Assembly: GCF_000499385.1 (NCBI RefSeq)
Contig: NW_013652396.1
Coordinates: 1 to 45,000 of the forward strand
Length of the DNA: 45,000 nt
Source of the DNA: Eimeria necatrix
Lineage: Eukaryota > Apicomplexa > Conoidasida > Eucoccidiorida > Eimeriidae
Reading direction: 5' to 3'
This document shows positions 10,944-22,614 of this stretch, one piece after another. The translations under genes and the position numbers were made by a program. The notes under the pieces were generated by a model. It had not been told where the DNA came from. It ran no database searches and worked only from the letters and a program-made list of their open reading frames with translations. Position 1 is the stretch's first letter. Each line of letters starts with the position of its first letter.

Positions 10944-13900
10944 ATGGCGTTGGGGGTGCTGTCCGCCTTCCGGCGGTTGGCCGTCCAGTCTGCGTCGACT
11001 TCGGGCGAGGCTGGATCATCTTTGCCGCTTAATTCATTAATTAGAAATAAATTGAATGCAATATTTAACCGCGGCAGCCTCTCACCTCCTCAAAGGCCAC
11101 TGGCAACGGCGGCCCCCCCACAGACGACAGCAACTGCTGCACCGGCTGCAGCAGCAGCAGCAGCAGGGCAGCAGCCGCAGTACCGCCGCGTGCCGTTTGT
11201 GCGTGAAGACCTCTCTCTGGTTATGCAGGAGGTGCCTGACTTCAAGTACTATTACATCGGCAATGAGGCGCCCTCCGCCTACCCTTACAAGGACGTGCCC
11301 ATGGACCAACCCATACTTAATCCGGTTAGCTAGTAATCGTTATGTTATATGCAGTTGTGTCCGTTCATCTCCGTCTTTGTTGAGTCTCTTTTCGCGTTTC
11401 TGTTCCTGAACTGTGTCCGTTTGTGTTTAGTTTGAGTTTGTGTTGTAGTCACATATATCAGTATTCCAAAATTTATGTGTAGAACCCAACAGATGTTGAC
11501 TGTCATTCGTGTGTCATTGCCGCAGGATCAGTTTCCTGAATACGTCCAGCCCAGCGGCGCAGTTGAGTACTCCAAACTGGACAATGGCCTTCGGATTGCT
11601 TCTGTAGACAGAGGAGGTTTGGTTTCTTCTCTGGGTTTGTTCGTCAACACGGGTAAGCTTATCATTTTCTCATTTTTCTTGTCAAGTCGTCAGTTGGCTT
11701 TTTTCCCCTTGCTCTGCGTCTGTTTCTAGCTTCTTCAGTATTTTGGTGCTATGGTCAAACAACTAGAAAAACCAATTTGAGCCAGCGCCTTAGGTAGTAG
11801 TTACACATTCATAAGGAGCTATGGGAGAATGTGGACAACGGCGGCGCGAGCCCGGTGCTACAGCTGTTCGTTTCTTGCCTCTGCTTTGTTTTGCACACAA
11901 TGCCACTTCGTTGATGAATTTTTGAACTGATGCAGTCACATTAATCTGCTTATGCTTATTTATAGGGAGCCGCTGGGAAGATGTGAGCAACAGCGGAGTG
12001 AGCCACATGCTGCAGCTGCTCGCCTTCCATTCAACTGCCCATTTGTCGTTTTTGCGGACAATCAAAACAATAGAAGTTTTGGGAGCCTCTGCAGCTTGTG
12101 TGGCGGGCAGGTAATTATAGGATAAGTGAATAGTAGAACTCTGTTTGCACTCTGTTTGCATGTAGTCAATAATAAAGTTTTTATTTTCCATTACGGGGTG
12201 CTGTCCAGATTCAAGTGTTGTCTATCAGTGCTCTGGCTCGGTTCAAGGAGTAAGGAGTTGTATGAATTTACTTTTAAAACAATTTTTCTGTTTTTTCAGG
12301 GAGCAGATCGTGTATAGCGCCGAGTGCGTGCGCGAGAAGATGCCTCTGTTGCTGCCGATGTTGACTGGAAACGTCTTGTTTCCCCGTTTGCTGCCGTGGG
12401 AAATATCGGCAAACAAAAACAAACTGATTCAAATGAAGCAAAAAATAGAAAGCCAGCCTGATCAGTGTGTTTCTGAGATGCTGCACCAAACTGCTTGGCA
12501 TAACAACACCCTGGGGCTTAAGCTCTTCGCCACAGAAAAAAGCCTCCAGCACTATGACGCAAACACCATTCGGCAGTTCATACTCGACCACTTTTCCCCA
12601 GGTAAACCCTAAACCCTAAAAGCTAAACCCTGACGAAGCACGTAGTGAAACATCCTAGGCGCATCCAACATTACTCGCATAAAGCCCTTAGTGGGACAGC
12701 AAAGGCTAAGCACAGTGGAACCCGCGAAGTATCCATGCTGTGAAGCGTCACTTGTCTTACCATGCTATTAAATTCCGCTTCATATATTTCGCAATATAAT
12801 ATTATGCACTTGCACAAGAACAGCAACATGAACGATCAGCAGTAATTTTGACCGTTTCACTATTTTCGCCGTTTGTTCGGCATGCATGGGCGTTCATTTA
12901 TTTCACAACAAATTGTTTGTATTATAGAAGAATAGGAACATGAATTTTATATGGGACGCACTTCTGGCTTATTGACTGTTCCATTTGTTTGTCTCAGAAA
13001 ACATGGTATGCGTGGGCGTGAACGTAAACCATGAGGAATTCAGCCGTTGGGTAATGAGGGCCTTTGTAGACTACAATGCTGTCCCAAACAAACCCCGAAA
13101 ATATATCCAGCCAATATATACTGGAGGAGACAGCAGAGTTGAAGCGCTGGCGCCCCATGCACATATTGCTGTGGCATTTGAAACGGTAAGAAAGAATACC
13201 TGCTTGATTCAAGTCAGCGTCTTTTTTGTCTTGTGTTAATATATGCACGATTCTCCATTCAGAATTTCTCGCACGAAGAACCATTTCTGCTGAACCTAAA
13301 AATGTACTAATGCATGCGGATATGCTAACAAAACGTTATATTTTTATGCATGTGTGTTGTGTGTGTGTGTGTGTGTGTGGCATTATCTGTGTGTCTCTCT
13401 TCCTGTCTAAACTAATGATATTGAACGCGGAACAACTACTTCTTGGCAAATCTCGACAAAGCCTGGAGGCTGGAACGGGGGGGACTTGGTGACCTACAGC
13501 GTCCTGCAGACTCTCATGGGAGGGGGCGGGGCCTTCAGTACTGGAGGCCCAGGAAAGGGTATGTACACCCGGTTATACCTGAACGTTTTGAACAAGTATG
13601 ACTGGGTCGAGAGCGCCATGGCCTTCAACACGCAATACACAGACACCGGCCTCTTTGGCCTTTACATGCTGGCCAACCCGAACAAGGTAAGCTGGGTAGC
13701 TTGGTTGTACGTACACCGTTGCTTCGGCGTACGTACACCTGCACTTTCTTGCTGATTCGCTGCAGTCACACTTTAGGTGGAAAACAACTGGCAAATAACC
13801 ATTCAGACGAATCGGTGAGTGCTTTTTGTCTTTTTCAGGCCTCAAGTGCTGTAAAGGTGATTGCCGAACAGTTTGCGGGAATGACACGTGTGACTGCCGA

Positions 13901-14872
13901 GGAGCTGCAGAGAGCCAAAAACTCAATAAAGAGTTCCATTTACATGAACTTAGAAAACAGAGGCATTGTTATGGAAGACATAGGTACGTGGCCAAGTGAA
14001 GGGTCAGAGGCTCCGCGAATAAGCATTTGGAGGACTTTATAGTTTATGATGAGTTAGCAACTGTGGCACCGGTCCCTTAGCAGATACAATAACAGCAGCA
14101 ACAGTAGCGGGCGTGGTGCAGCAGTGCTGCAGCAAGAGTGCTGCGACGGCAGCAGCACAGCAGCAGAGCATAGTTTATGAGGAGGCGTGGTGCAGCAGCG
14201 CTGCAGCAGGAGTGCTCTAACAGCAGCAGCACAGCAGTAGAGTGTTTTCTGTTACTTCAGGCCGCCAGTTGCTGATGAGCGGTCGCGTAATATCCCCTGC
14301 TGAGTTTTGCCGAGCTATCGACAACGTGAAGGAGGCAGACATAAGGAGGTCAGAATTTGCTTTTTTATTTATTTGTTTATTTGGTTGTTTGACTGCTGCT
14401 TTGTCCATTCGTTTGTGCTTCACATTTTCATCTGCGTGTACGTACACTTGCTTGTATGTTGCCTTCGCCAGCCATCTCGATGTTGCATTTGGAGGCGTTC
14501 TTTTGGTGCTTTTGTTTCTTGCAAAGAGCAATGAATCCACTTAATTACGTGCTTGATGAGCCTTTTTGCCAATTCATTTTCCTTTAATCGATTTGTTCTT
14601 TTTTAATTCTCATGGTAGCTTAATGGTGTGCTTGTTGGGCCTGTTTTTGCCAATTCATCTTCCTTTTATTCATTTGATTTCTTTTTTATTTTCAGGGTAG
14701 CATATTCCAATTCATTTTCCTTTTTTTAAAATTTGATTTCTTTTTTATTTTCAGGGTAGCAGAAAAGATGTTCTCGAAGCCTCCCACTGTGGTGGCTTAC
14801 GGCGACATCTGCTCAGTGCCTCACTATGAGGAAATACGGGCTGCGCTGCGCGCAGCAGGAGTTGGAAAGTAG
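10944..14872 (+). CDS. MPPA: Mitochondrial processing peptidase, alpha subunit (9 exons, complete)
   Basis: Exons are 10944-11324, 11526-11652, 11966-12110, 12300-12601, 12998-13185, 13462-13686, 13839-13983, 14261-14348 and 14755-14872. They join without a frame break into 572 aa. This M16-family subunit binds presequences of imported proteins in the matrix and works with the catalytic beta subunit; in many eukaryotes it is also a core protein of complex III. The glycine-rich substrate loop is intact at about residues 401-415 (GGGGAFSTGGPGKGM). At the place of the beta subunit's zinc motif (HxxEH) the sequence is SGVSHMLQLLAFHST, lacking the motif, as expected for alpha. The N-terminus has Arg, Ser and Ala and few acids, consistent with a mitochondrial presequence, followed by an apicomplexan-type N-terminal extension before the peptidase fold. 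Intron 2 holds a decayed copy of exon 3, intron 4 opens with a telomere-like array, intron 5 has a TG microsatellite, and the intron 8 acceptor is triplicated. Confidence 0.95.
11815..11876 (+). pseudogene. Decayed duplicate of MPP alpha exon 3 within intron 2
   Basis: The segment matches the first 60 or so bases of exon 3 (11966 onward) at a spacing of about 151 bp. About 36 of 48 compared bases are identical in the core (tgggagaatgtg... against tgggaagatgtg...). The pre-exon sequence is also alike (cataag against tatag). A one-base deletion after the first codons breaks the frame, so it cannot serve as an in-frame alternative exon in its present form. Confidence 0.75.
12602..12633 (+). repeat. 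Interstitial telomere-like array at an MPP alpha splice donor
   Basis: Intron 4 begins directly with the telomere-like heptamer: the donor GT is followed by AAACCCT, AAACCCT, a degenerate unit and AAACCCT. The exon ends at 12601. Confidence 0.85.
13351..13379 (+). repeat. (TG)n microsatellite in MPP alpha intron 5
   Basis: A run of about 13 TG dinucleotides with one interruption, about 80 nt upstream of the exon 6 acceptor. Confidence 0.9.
14551..14760 (+). repeat. Three tandem copies of a splice-acceptor block
   Basis: Units near 14551-14619, 14630-14701 and 14702-14760 each contain ccaattcat(t/c)ttcctt, a T-rich tract and an end matching ggtagc. The last two carry an identical ttttttattttcagggtagc. 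Only the final acceptor (exon from 14755) stays open; the acceptor at 14694-14695 leads to a TAA within a dozen codons. Confidence 0.85.
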
Positions 14873-17124
14873 TCAAATGCAATTGAAGTTGCTGCATTAA
14901 ATGGTCAAAAGCCAGCATATTGTGCAACAAAAATCAAACAAAGACTAACTTCGATCGTATAATCCCCTATAAGGGCCCCTTGCGGTCTTCTGGGTGGTTC
15001 TACTTGGCCTGTTGTTCCTTTGGAGGGGCCCTTTAACCCTAAGGGGGGGCCCGCAAAAACGCCTTTAAGGGGTCCTTTTGGGGACCTTTTAGGGGCCTCA
15101 AAGATCCGTTTTGTGGCCCGAAATGGTCTCGCCAAACTGTTGCCTTTTGGCCTCATTAGAAGCTGCCAAAAAGGCATTTGCGGGGGCCCCTGGAGCCCAC
15201 TTAGGTGCCCCTCCGAGGCCCCCAGGGGCCCCTGTTACGGCTTACATTCTTGGGGGCCACATCAGTTGCTCTTGTTTGTCTGAGCAAAAGGAATTTGATT
15301 TGAGAATAAGTTGGGGTACTGTTTCGTTCTTGTGTCTTAATTCATGCAGTCTGTCCCAAATCATTAGAGGTTACTCTGGTGGCAGCATTGGGTGTGCCTG
15401 CTGCTGCAGCGTCTACTGCTGCTGCTTCTACTGCTGGTGCGTATGTTGCTGCTGCTGCCTCTTTTGCTACAGTGTCTATTGCTGCTGCTGCCTCTACTGC
15501 CGCTGCGCCTATTGCTGCTGCTGCCTCTGCTGCTGCTGCGGCTGCTGCTGTGTTTCAATTGCTGCTGCCGCTTGATCCTGCAGAGCTCATAGCCCTAAGT
15601 AATGCGAGTTTAGTTTATGCATAAACAAAGGAATCCAAGTACAACGGGAGTGACTGCAGACACAGATGACTTACTAAGTTCTTCTGTGATGCACGATGGA
15701 CATAGTTTACGAATGGGGTTTCCTCGTCGTGGGGCGTTGGGTTCGGACAAAAGTACAGTTTTACAATTATATTTTTAAGAGGGAATGCAGATGTTTCAGA
15801 AGAGATTCAGGCATTAATGACACATTTCTGTGTTTCTTCTTCCTTCCCAAGTGGTGCAACTTACAGTAGTGATGTCGAACAGGTTATGATGTTTCAAAGA
15901 ATTCATTAAGGAAAGCAAAATAAATTTAATTAGAATCCATTATAAACGAAATGACGAGAAGGACTTCTTCGAGAACTGATTTATCATTTGGTTTCAGCGA
16001 TCAGGGCGCGCACGTGCAGGTAGCCTCAAGAGTTGCGCTGCATCAATTTGAATTGAATTATTTAATCTCGAACTAGAATTTATTTCATTTAGTGCGCTAA
16101 ATAAAGGTGCTTCGAATTTAATATACGGTAGTGAACTACATGTTCCTCTTCACCGCTGTCTGGAGTTTGCCGTGGTTCGGTCCATTGCCACTTGCTGCTG
16201 CGCAACACCGGAAGCGAGCTGAGCCAATCAGCATGTAGGCTTATTCAACTTTGAGTCGAAAAAAGACATTTAAATTAATTGGAAGATAAATAAAGGTTAA
16301 ACTTTGAATTTATGGCCTCAGGCTGTGTGTATTTGTGAAACCGCAGCAGCAGCAGCCACACGAGCCGCTGCCGCCGACTGCGGGACCAAGGCCTTAAGCT
16401 TCCCATGACTGGCTCGCCTTGCTTCAATGGTGCATTTAAATGAATCGTTTAATAATCTCTTTGTTTTATTTTCGGTTTTTGTTCTGTTGCCAGGTCTTAC
16501 ACGGCTTTTGCGTTCTCGTTCATTCTCTCTCCCGCCGGCTTCTGTTGGCTGACTGGCGAACGACACGCAGCAGCAACGGCCAAGCCTTAAGCCCAAAACC
16601 CTAAACCCTAAACACTAACCCACTTGTCTACTTTCCTGTTGGTTGGGCCTTATCTGTCCTTTGTCTTGAAGCGAAAGGGACCGCAGACACGTAATTAGGG
16701 CCGCTGCTACCACGGGCGCTGCTGCTGCAGCTGCTCCGAGTCTCCCTGCTGCTCATTCCCAAATCAGCAGCAGCAGCAGCAGCATCGGTCGCAACATCAG
16801 GGGTTTTCAAAACAACAGAGGTCAAACTGTTTTCGAGGCGGCAGCGCTTGCAGCGGCAACTGCTGCAGAGGCGGCAGCAGCGGGGGCGGCGGCAGCAGCT
16901 GCCGTGGCTGCAGCAGCAGCAGCAGCCACCAACAGCAGCAGAGAGCACAACTTCTGAGGAGAGCATACGGCAGCACCGCAGAAGCAACAGCGGCAGCAGC
17001 GGAGCCTTCGACTTGGCTGCTGCGTGAATCTATTTGGCCTACGTAGCCGCCTCTGTCTTGCACTCACAACATTGAATTGAATACAAAGAAATTTGTCATC
17101 CAATTGATTTAATATTTATACAAG
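14873..17124. other. Intergenic region with low-complexity and telomere-like DNA
   Basis: No gene is supported. 14960-15260 is rich in GGGGCCC-type blocks. 15395-15570 is a degenerate GCT/TGC tract whose open frames are low-complexity. 15600-16320 is AT-rich. A telomere-like array (AAACCCT, AAACCCT, AAACACT) sits at 16594-16621. CAG-rich DNA at 16760-17000 is open as poly-Ala on the plus strand and might be untranslated leader of the next gene. A minus frame at 16318-16596 has no support beyond being open. Confidence 0.55.
16594..16621. repeat. Interstitial telomere-like array
   Basis: Two perfect AAACCCT heptamers followed by degenerate units (AAACACT, AACCC). It lies between genes. Confidence 0.85.
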
Positions 17125-18341
17125 ATGCTGCAGCTGCTCAAGAATCAGGTGGTGACATCTGTGGCGAAGCAGCAAGTTGAAATCAGGCAGCTGGAGCTTG
17201 ACTGGTATACAAACAATTACTGGACGCTGTCACAGCAGGGTAAATATCGATCAAGCAAAGAAGCTGTTTTGATGCCTATTAATTCAGAATACTGGTTCAT
17301 TTCTTCTCTCTTTATTGCAAATAATTATTATGCATTGATTATTCAAAAGTTCAGGGATCAATTGCATTCTTTCCTCCTAATAGCGCATTTCTTGCACGAT
17401 TCGCGAACCTGCCTGTACACGTCAGCACCGACGCCAGCACCTTCAGTTTCGCTGTCGAATAATTTAATATAATCACGAAGTAATCCGATTTAAGAACTTG
17501 TGAAATGGCAATTTATTTGTTTTTCTCTGCTATATCTTGCTCGCAGCGGCGCTGTTGGCTGGATTTGCCTTTTCGCAGATCACCACTTCCTTGCCTGAGC
17601 ACCTGCCTTTTGCGCTGGAGGCCTCTTATTTGTTGCTGGCCGCATTATCTTTGGGTTTGCAACTATGCGTCATAATAACAACTACATTTTGCTGCATGTG
17701 GGGCCCTGGGCTGGCCCTGCGGGGCCCCGACGGGGTGCGGTCAGTGGACGAAGCTGTAGATAAGATGAAAGGCGAACAAGGAGTGGTATTTTTTTTGTTT
17801 GTGTTGGGCACCGTTTGCTTTTTTGTTTCCAACGTGCTGCTGCTGTGGTGCTACTTCGAAAGCAACGTTGCTGCTGCTTCCAGCCTGTTCATGGGCGGCT
17901 TCGTGCTGCTGATCATTTACTACTCTGTCACCCTCACTTACCAGCTGCGGGTCAGAGAAACTGAAGCAGTAGAAGGCAACATAGACGCTCTGCGGGCTTA
18001 CGGAAACATCACAGACTTGGACGCCTGCTACGCCGCGAGAGTGCCGCAAGTCGATGCTGCAGCAGACGCAGCAGCAGCAGCTGCTGCAGCAGAAGCCGCA
18101 GCAGGCAGACGTGGCACCTCCTTCAGGCCCCAGCACCCAATGGGAATGGAACCAGTGTAAGTGGACACTTATGATATGAAATCAAATTAAATAATCCCAT
18201 TTATTTTCCCTTCGTTTTATTATTTAAAAGCCTTTTTGTCTTGTTTGTTTTATCAGATATGTAGGAACCCCAGAAGAAGCTATTGAGGGGACTCCCCAGG
18301 GATTTCTAGGCACGATCCTAGAGCTCTTTGATTGGGATTAA
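17125..18341 (+). CDS. Four-helix membrane protein resembling Orai/CRAC channel subunits
   Basis: Exons 17125-17239, 17547-18156 and 18257-18341 join to 269 aa with consensus GT-AG introns. Membrane segments are near residues 39-55, 66-90, 118-142 and 150-170, the four-helix layout of Orai. TM1 reads ALLAGFAFSQITT against human ORAI1 ALLSGFAMVAMVE; the Gly and Phe equivalent to G98 and F99 are kept (G44, F45). The residue at the E106 selectivity-filter position is Thr (T52) and at V102 is Ser. TM3 (LGTVCFFVSNVLLLWCYF) is also close to ORAI1 TM3. The TM2-TM3 loop is of similar length. A poly-Ala stretch interrupts the cytosolic C-terminus, which ends in FLGTILELFDWD. Orai forms plasma-membrane calcium channels; whether this protein conducts calcium cannot be told from sequence. 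It could instead be an unrelated four-helix protein. The gene model is firm; the family call is tentative. Confidence 0.75.
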
Positions 18342-18476
18342 TGCTGCAGCAGCAGCAGCAGCAGCAGCTTCCGCTGCAGCCTCAGCAGCAGCAAGGCATG
18401 CACAGGTGGAAGATGCATCTGCAGCGAAAGCGCAACGCCATTACGGCTGATCGCGGCAGGAGCAGCAGCAGCAGCA

Positions 18477-18514
<38 letters not shown>

Positions 18515-18774
18515 TGTAAGCACGCAAATGTGCACATAGTGTAAATGCCCACTTTTCCTCTCTTACTTAATTTTAATTTGTTTTCTAGATGAGATTTCCA
18601 TCCCCTTGGCCAGCTGGTGTTGCTGCTAGCGGCGCTGCTGCTGCTGCTGCTAATGGCGCTGCTGCTGCTGCTAGTGCTGCAGCTGCTGCTTCTGCTAGTA
18701 AGTGCACCCTAGTTATAATTGCCACCGCAGCCACAGAAGATGAACAGAAATGCAAGCTTGTGGGAAGGCTGCGA

Positions 18775-18992
18775 CTGTGGCTTGCTGGCTGTGGTTAGCT
18801 GGCTGTGGCTAGCTAGCTTGCTATGGCTAGGACTTCGTGGCTAGCTAGCTGTGGCCAGCAAGTTTGGGCTAGCTAGGTGCAGTTTACCCGACATTGGTAG
18901 CGACAGCTAGCTAGCCGTGGCTAGCTGTGTAGTGCGAGACAGTTGCGTCTAGCTGGGAAGCTAGCTATATGAACAGCTAGCTGCTGCTGGCT
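18775..18992. repeat. GCTAGC-type degenerate satellite
   Basis: Many repeats of (t)ggctagct and agctagct, a self-complementary unit, with irregular spacing of about 15-25 bp. It begins about 430 bp after the stop of the Orai-like gene. Confidence 0.85.
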
Positions 18993-20617
18993 AGCTGTGG
19001 CAAGCGCGCAGCAAAAATTTAGTCAGAGAGGACTGTGGGAGTGCTGTACAGGAAAGAAAAGCGAAAAGCAGACAGCCCAGCCTGCATGCAAACAGAAACA
19101 TGAGTACATTATTTTAAGAACAAGTGCAGACACAAAGCAAAGAAGAGAAGACGAGTTGAAATATAACTCTTAAAATGGGAGCCAGAGTGCGAGTGTAGAT
19201 GCGAATTCAAACAAAATAATTGAAATGAATCTAAACTTGAATTGGAGCAGCTCCAGTGCATACAATAAGAACTTGCACTGCAGCAATCGATATGCCGCTG
19301 GACATGCACAAACGGCCAAACGAAGGAACGTGGCATCAGAAAAAGAATTAATTCTCCCAGATCAAATTGGAATTAGTTCATTATTTCATTTTCTGATTAT
19401 CGCGGTCCATTTGGTCCTATTTTAGCGCTTTCCTTGGCTGCTCGCAGCCTCATTATCCAAGGTCGCTCTTCGCCTGTGCTGCTGCTGTTCATATGGAAGC
19501 TGATTGCCCAGTTTTATTTCCCCTTCCTAATTGTTAATTTCATTTTGCATTTATTCAACTGCGATATTTTTCGCCGTGCGTTACACTTATTGCTGACGGT
19601 GTTCAGATTTACGGGCAGCTCGTTCTGTCCGTCTTTGCCCTCCGGGGGAGCCTTCGCTGCTTTCTGCTGTGTATATGTCTTTTTTTCCCCGTTGATCCTC
19701 CTTTTAATTAAAACTAAAGAGTTTAATTTACGCAACTTTAACACTTTAGCTCTTCATGTTGCTCTCCCCACAATTCGGGCGTGCTGAACCATCTCGGGCG
19801 GTCTGTCCACCGAGGCAAGTAGGGCGTGACTGCTGGGCGTTTACTGGCAGCCTCCGACTTATTCGAACAGCAAAAGGGATAAATTAAAAGAATAAAAGCA
19901 ATTCAATTACTTCAAAAAGAATAATTTGATTCACTCTTCGCAACACCACTCAACAACCGCCGGAGCGTTCCCTCCCGCCGCTAGTGCCGCTCCCTGCTTT
20001 CCCAGCACCCCCAGTCGGCTTCCGTATGGCTTTCTCTTCTTTTTTTTCTTTTTAGCTTCTCAGAAGAACCTTTGGCGCATGTACAGCTCTGTAGGGTCTT
20101 TTGAAGCCCCGAACTTCATGGCCTGGGAGAAACAAACCCGCGAATCGACCGCCGTGTGCTGGGGCTGCCTCTCCGTGCATAGCTGGTTGCTCTCTCTCTT
20201 TCTCCCCCCCGTCGCGCGCTGTCTGTACACCTCAAGCTGCAGCACTGCAGCAGCAGCAGCCAGTTTCTCACTTGGGGGCAGACGGGGCCCTTAAGAGCCC
20301 CTGGCGCTGCGGTGTCTGCCCAGGCTGCCTCTGCAGAGACGGGGCGAACGGTCAGCTGCATCAGCAGCAGCAGAGTAGCCTCGTTAATCGCAGGAGGAGT
20401 GCCAATAACGGCAGCAGCAAGAGCAGCAGCAGCAGCAGCAACAGTAGCGGCGGAAGCAGCAGCTGCGGCTGCATCAGGGGCAGCTGCCGCAGCTCCTGCT
20501 CCGTCTCTGACTTTTTCCAGTTGTCTTTCTTGTCGCTTTGTCCATGGAGATTCGGAACTAGAGTTCTTCTCAACTGCTGCCTGTACACCGCACTGCCCAG
20601 AGACCCCGTCGGGCTCG

Positions 20618-20628
20618 CAGCAGCAACA

Positions 20629-20691
<63 letters not shown>
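20618..20691 (+). repeat. Long (CAG)n tract, about 24 units
   Basis: An almost pure CAG run that ends just before the ATG chosen for the transporter at 20707. If translated upstream of that ATG it would encode poly-Ala. Confidence 0.9.
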
Positions 20692-20694
<3 letters not shown>

Positions 20695-20706
20695 TCGGCC
20701 GTCGAG

Positions 20707-22583
20707 ATGGACGGCAGCGTTCAGGGGAGCAACCCCAGTGGCGTCATTGCTTCTGCTTCATCAGAAGCAGCAGAGACAGCAGCAACACCAGCAATAGCAG
20801 CAGCAGCAGCAACAGCAGCAGCAACAGCAGCTGCTGCTGCTGCTTCCGCGAGCAGCTGCCCAGAGCCTACGCAAGCCGACACCGCTTCGGGGGCCCCCAG
20901 CAGCCCCAAAAAGGGCCCCCGCAGCAGGGGCCCCTCGAACCCTAGGGGGGCCCCCTGCAGGAAGGGGGCCCCCAGGCAAGGGGCAGAGGCAATCTCTCAT
21001 TTGCTGCCGGAGTCTGAAGCAGCAATTGCTGCAGCTGGGGGGCCCCCCGAGGGCCCCCTGGGGACCCCTCCAGGGGGGCCCCCAGGGGGGCCCCCTGAGG
21101 CACGGCTGATTACCTCTAGGGAGGACAGCCCCGAGGGGGCCCCTGCAGCGGGGGCCCCCCTGGGGGCCCCTCCGGGGTCCACTGGGGGGGCCCCTCTGGG
21201 GGCCCTTCCGGGGGCCCCTGGCGGGGGCGGTGGGGGGGGTTTTGCTGGTGAGGGCCCTGGGAGGGAGTCTTTGGAGTTGAGAAAAGAAGTACAAATGAGA
21301 AAAGAAATTGAAATAAAAATAAATAAAGAAGAAGACGAGCAGTCTGCTGTCACTACAGCTGACCCCAGCAGTCCCCGAAGCGCCAGCAGCGAAAGCCGCC
21401 AGTTAAATCATTTTGGAAAAAGTGGCCAAGGGGTGGAGGGGCCCCCAAGGACCCTCGGGGGGCCCCCCCCCGCCCAAAGAGGCAAGCAAGGGGGGCCCCC
21501 CGGGGGGCCCCCCAGGGGGCCCCCTTCCCCTTGCTCCTCCCCCCACAAGAATGCTGGGGGCCCTCCCAGCCCTTTTCAAGGGGGGCTTTTGGCCTCGGAG
21601 GCCCTGGGGGCCCCTGGGGCTTGTGGAGCCCCTGGAGAGGCCCCGCGGGCAACTGCTGGGGGGGGCCCCCCGAGGGGGGCCCCCCAGGGCAGCCGCGGCG
21701 TTTATTGGGTATTTGTTTTGTTTTTTCTTGTTGAAGTTTTCATCAACTTCGATGCGGGAGTAGTGCCCGCCATATTATCGACTCTTAAGGCTCAGTTTCA
21801 GCTTGACGGGACTACTGAAGGTGAGGCTAGATGCTGCTGCTGCTGCTGCTGCTGCTGCTGATCGTGCTGCTACTGCATGTACTCTGCTGCTGCGGCTGCT
21901 GTTGCAGTTGCTTGTGTCCTGTTTCTATTGCTGCGTGCGCTCTTTTACTACTGTTGCCTCTGCTGCTCTCGATGCTTGTGCTGCAGTCAGTGTTCTTGGT
22001 GTTGCTGCTGATGATTGTGCTGCTGCTGCTTCTGCTTTCACTGCTACTGTTACATTCGCTGCTCCTCTTGCTTCTGCTAATGCTCCATCCTTCGCTACTG
22101 CTGCTGCTGCTTCAGCTGTTTTTGCTGCTGCTGATACTTCTGCTGCGGAGTGTGCTGCTGTTGCTTGTCCTGATTCCCTGGTGCTTTTGCTCCCGCTGCT
22201 GCCTTCGTTGCTGATCCTGCCTTCTCTGCTGCTGCTGCTGCTGCTGCTTTCGTTGTTGTAGCTGCTGCTGCTTGTGCTGCTTTGTGCTGTCGCGTTTGCT
22301 GCTAGTGCTGTTGCTGGTGGTGCTAGTGGTTTCGCGTCTGTTGCTGATGCTGATGCTTCTGTTGCTACTGATGCTTTTGCTGCTGCAGGCGCTTGTGCTG
22401 CTGCTGTTGTTATAGGCTTCTGTGGTGTTGCGTTGCTTTACTTTGCTGCTGAAACCAACCCCTTTCCTGCGTCCTTTATTCGTTCTCTTTTATTGCTGTA
22501 TTCTACTTCATTTGCATCCCATTTGTAGTGAAGAGCTAGAAGTTAGTCTCCGAAGATCGGCGACTTGTGAGCAGACGTGGAGG

Positions 22584-22614
<31 letters not shown>

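Larger units (their letters stand above)
18342..20706. other. Intergenic region with CAG/CTG tracts and a GCTAGC satellite
   Basis: CAG and CTG tracts occur at 18342-18390 and 18455-18515, and a GCT-rich block at 18610-18700. A GCTAGC satellite follows. 19000-20050 is AT-rich with no gene. 20080-20700 stays open in the frame of the next gene and includes a (CAG)n run at 20618-20691. It may be its leader or an upstream exon, but no earlier start is convincing. Confidence 0.5.

Noticed and set aside
16318..16596. 92-codon minus-strand frame beside a telomere-like array
   Set aside because: It has no recognisable similarity, no neighbouring exon and partly low-complexity sequence.
20101..20706. 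Upstream extension of the transporter first exon to an ATG at 20101
   Set aside because: The extension has no conserved sequence, crosses a (CAG)24 run and looks like leader; the ATG at 20707 is a better guess, though not proven.
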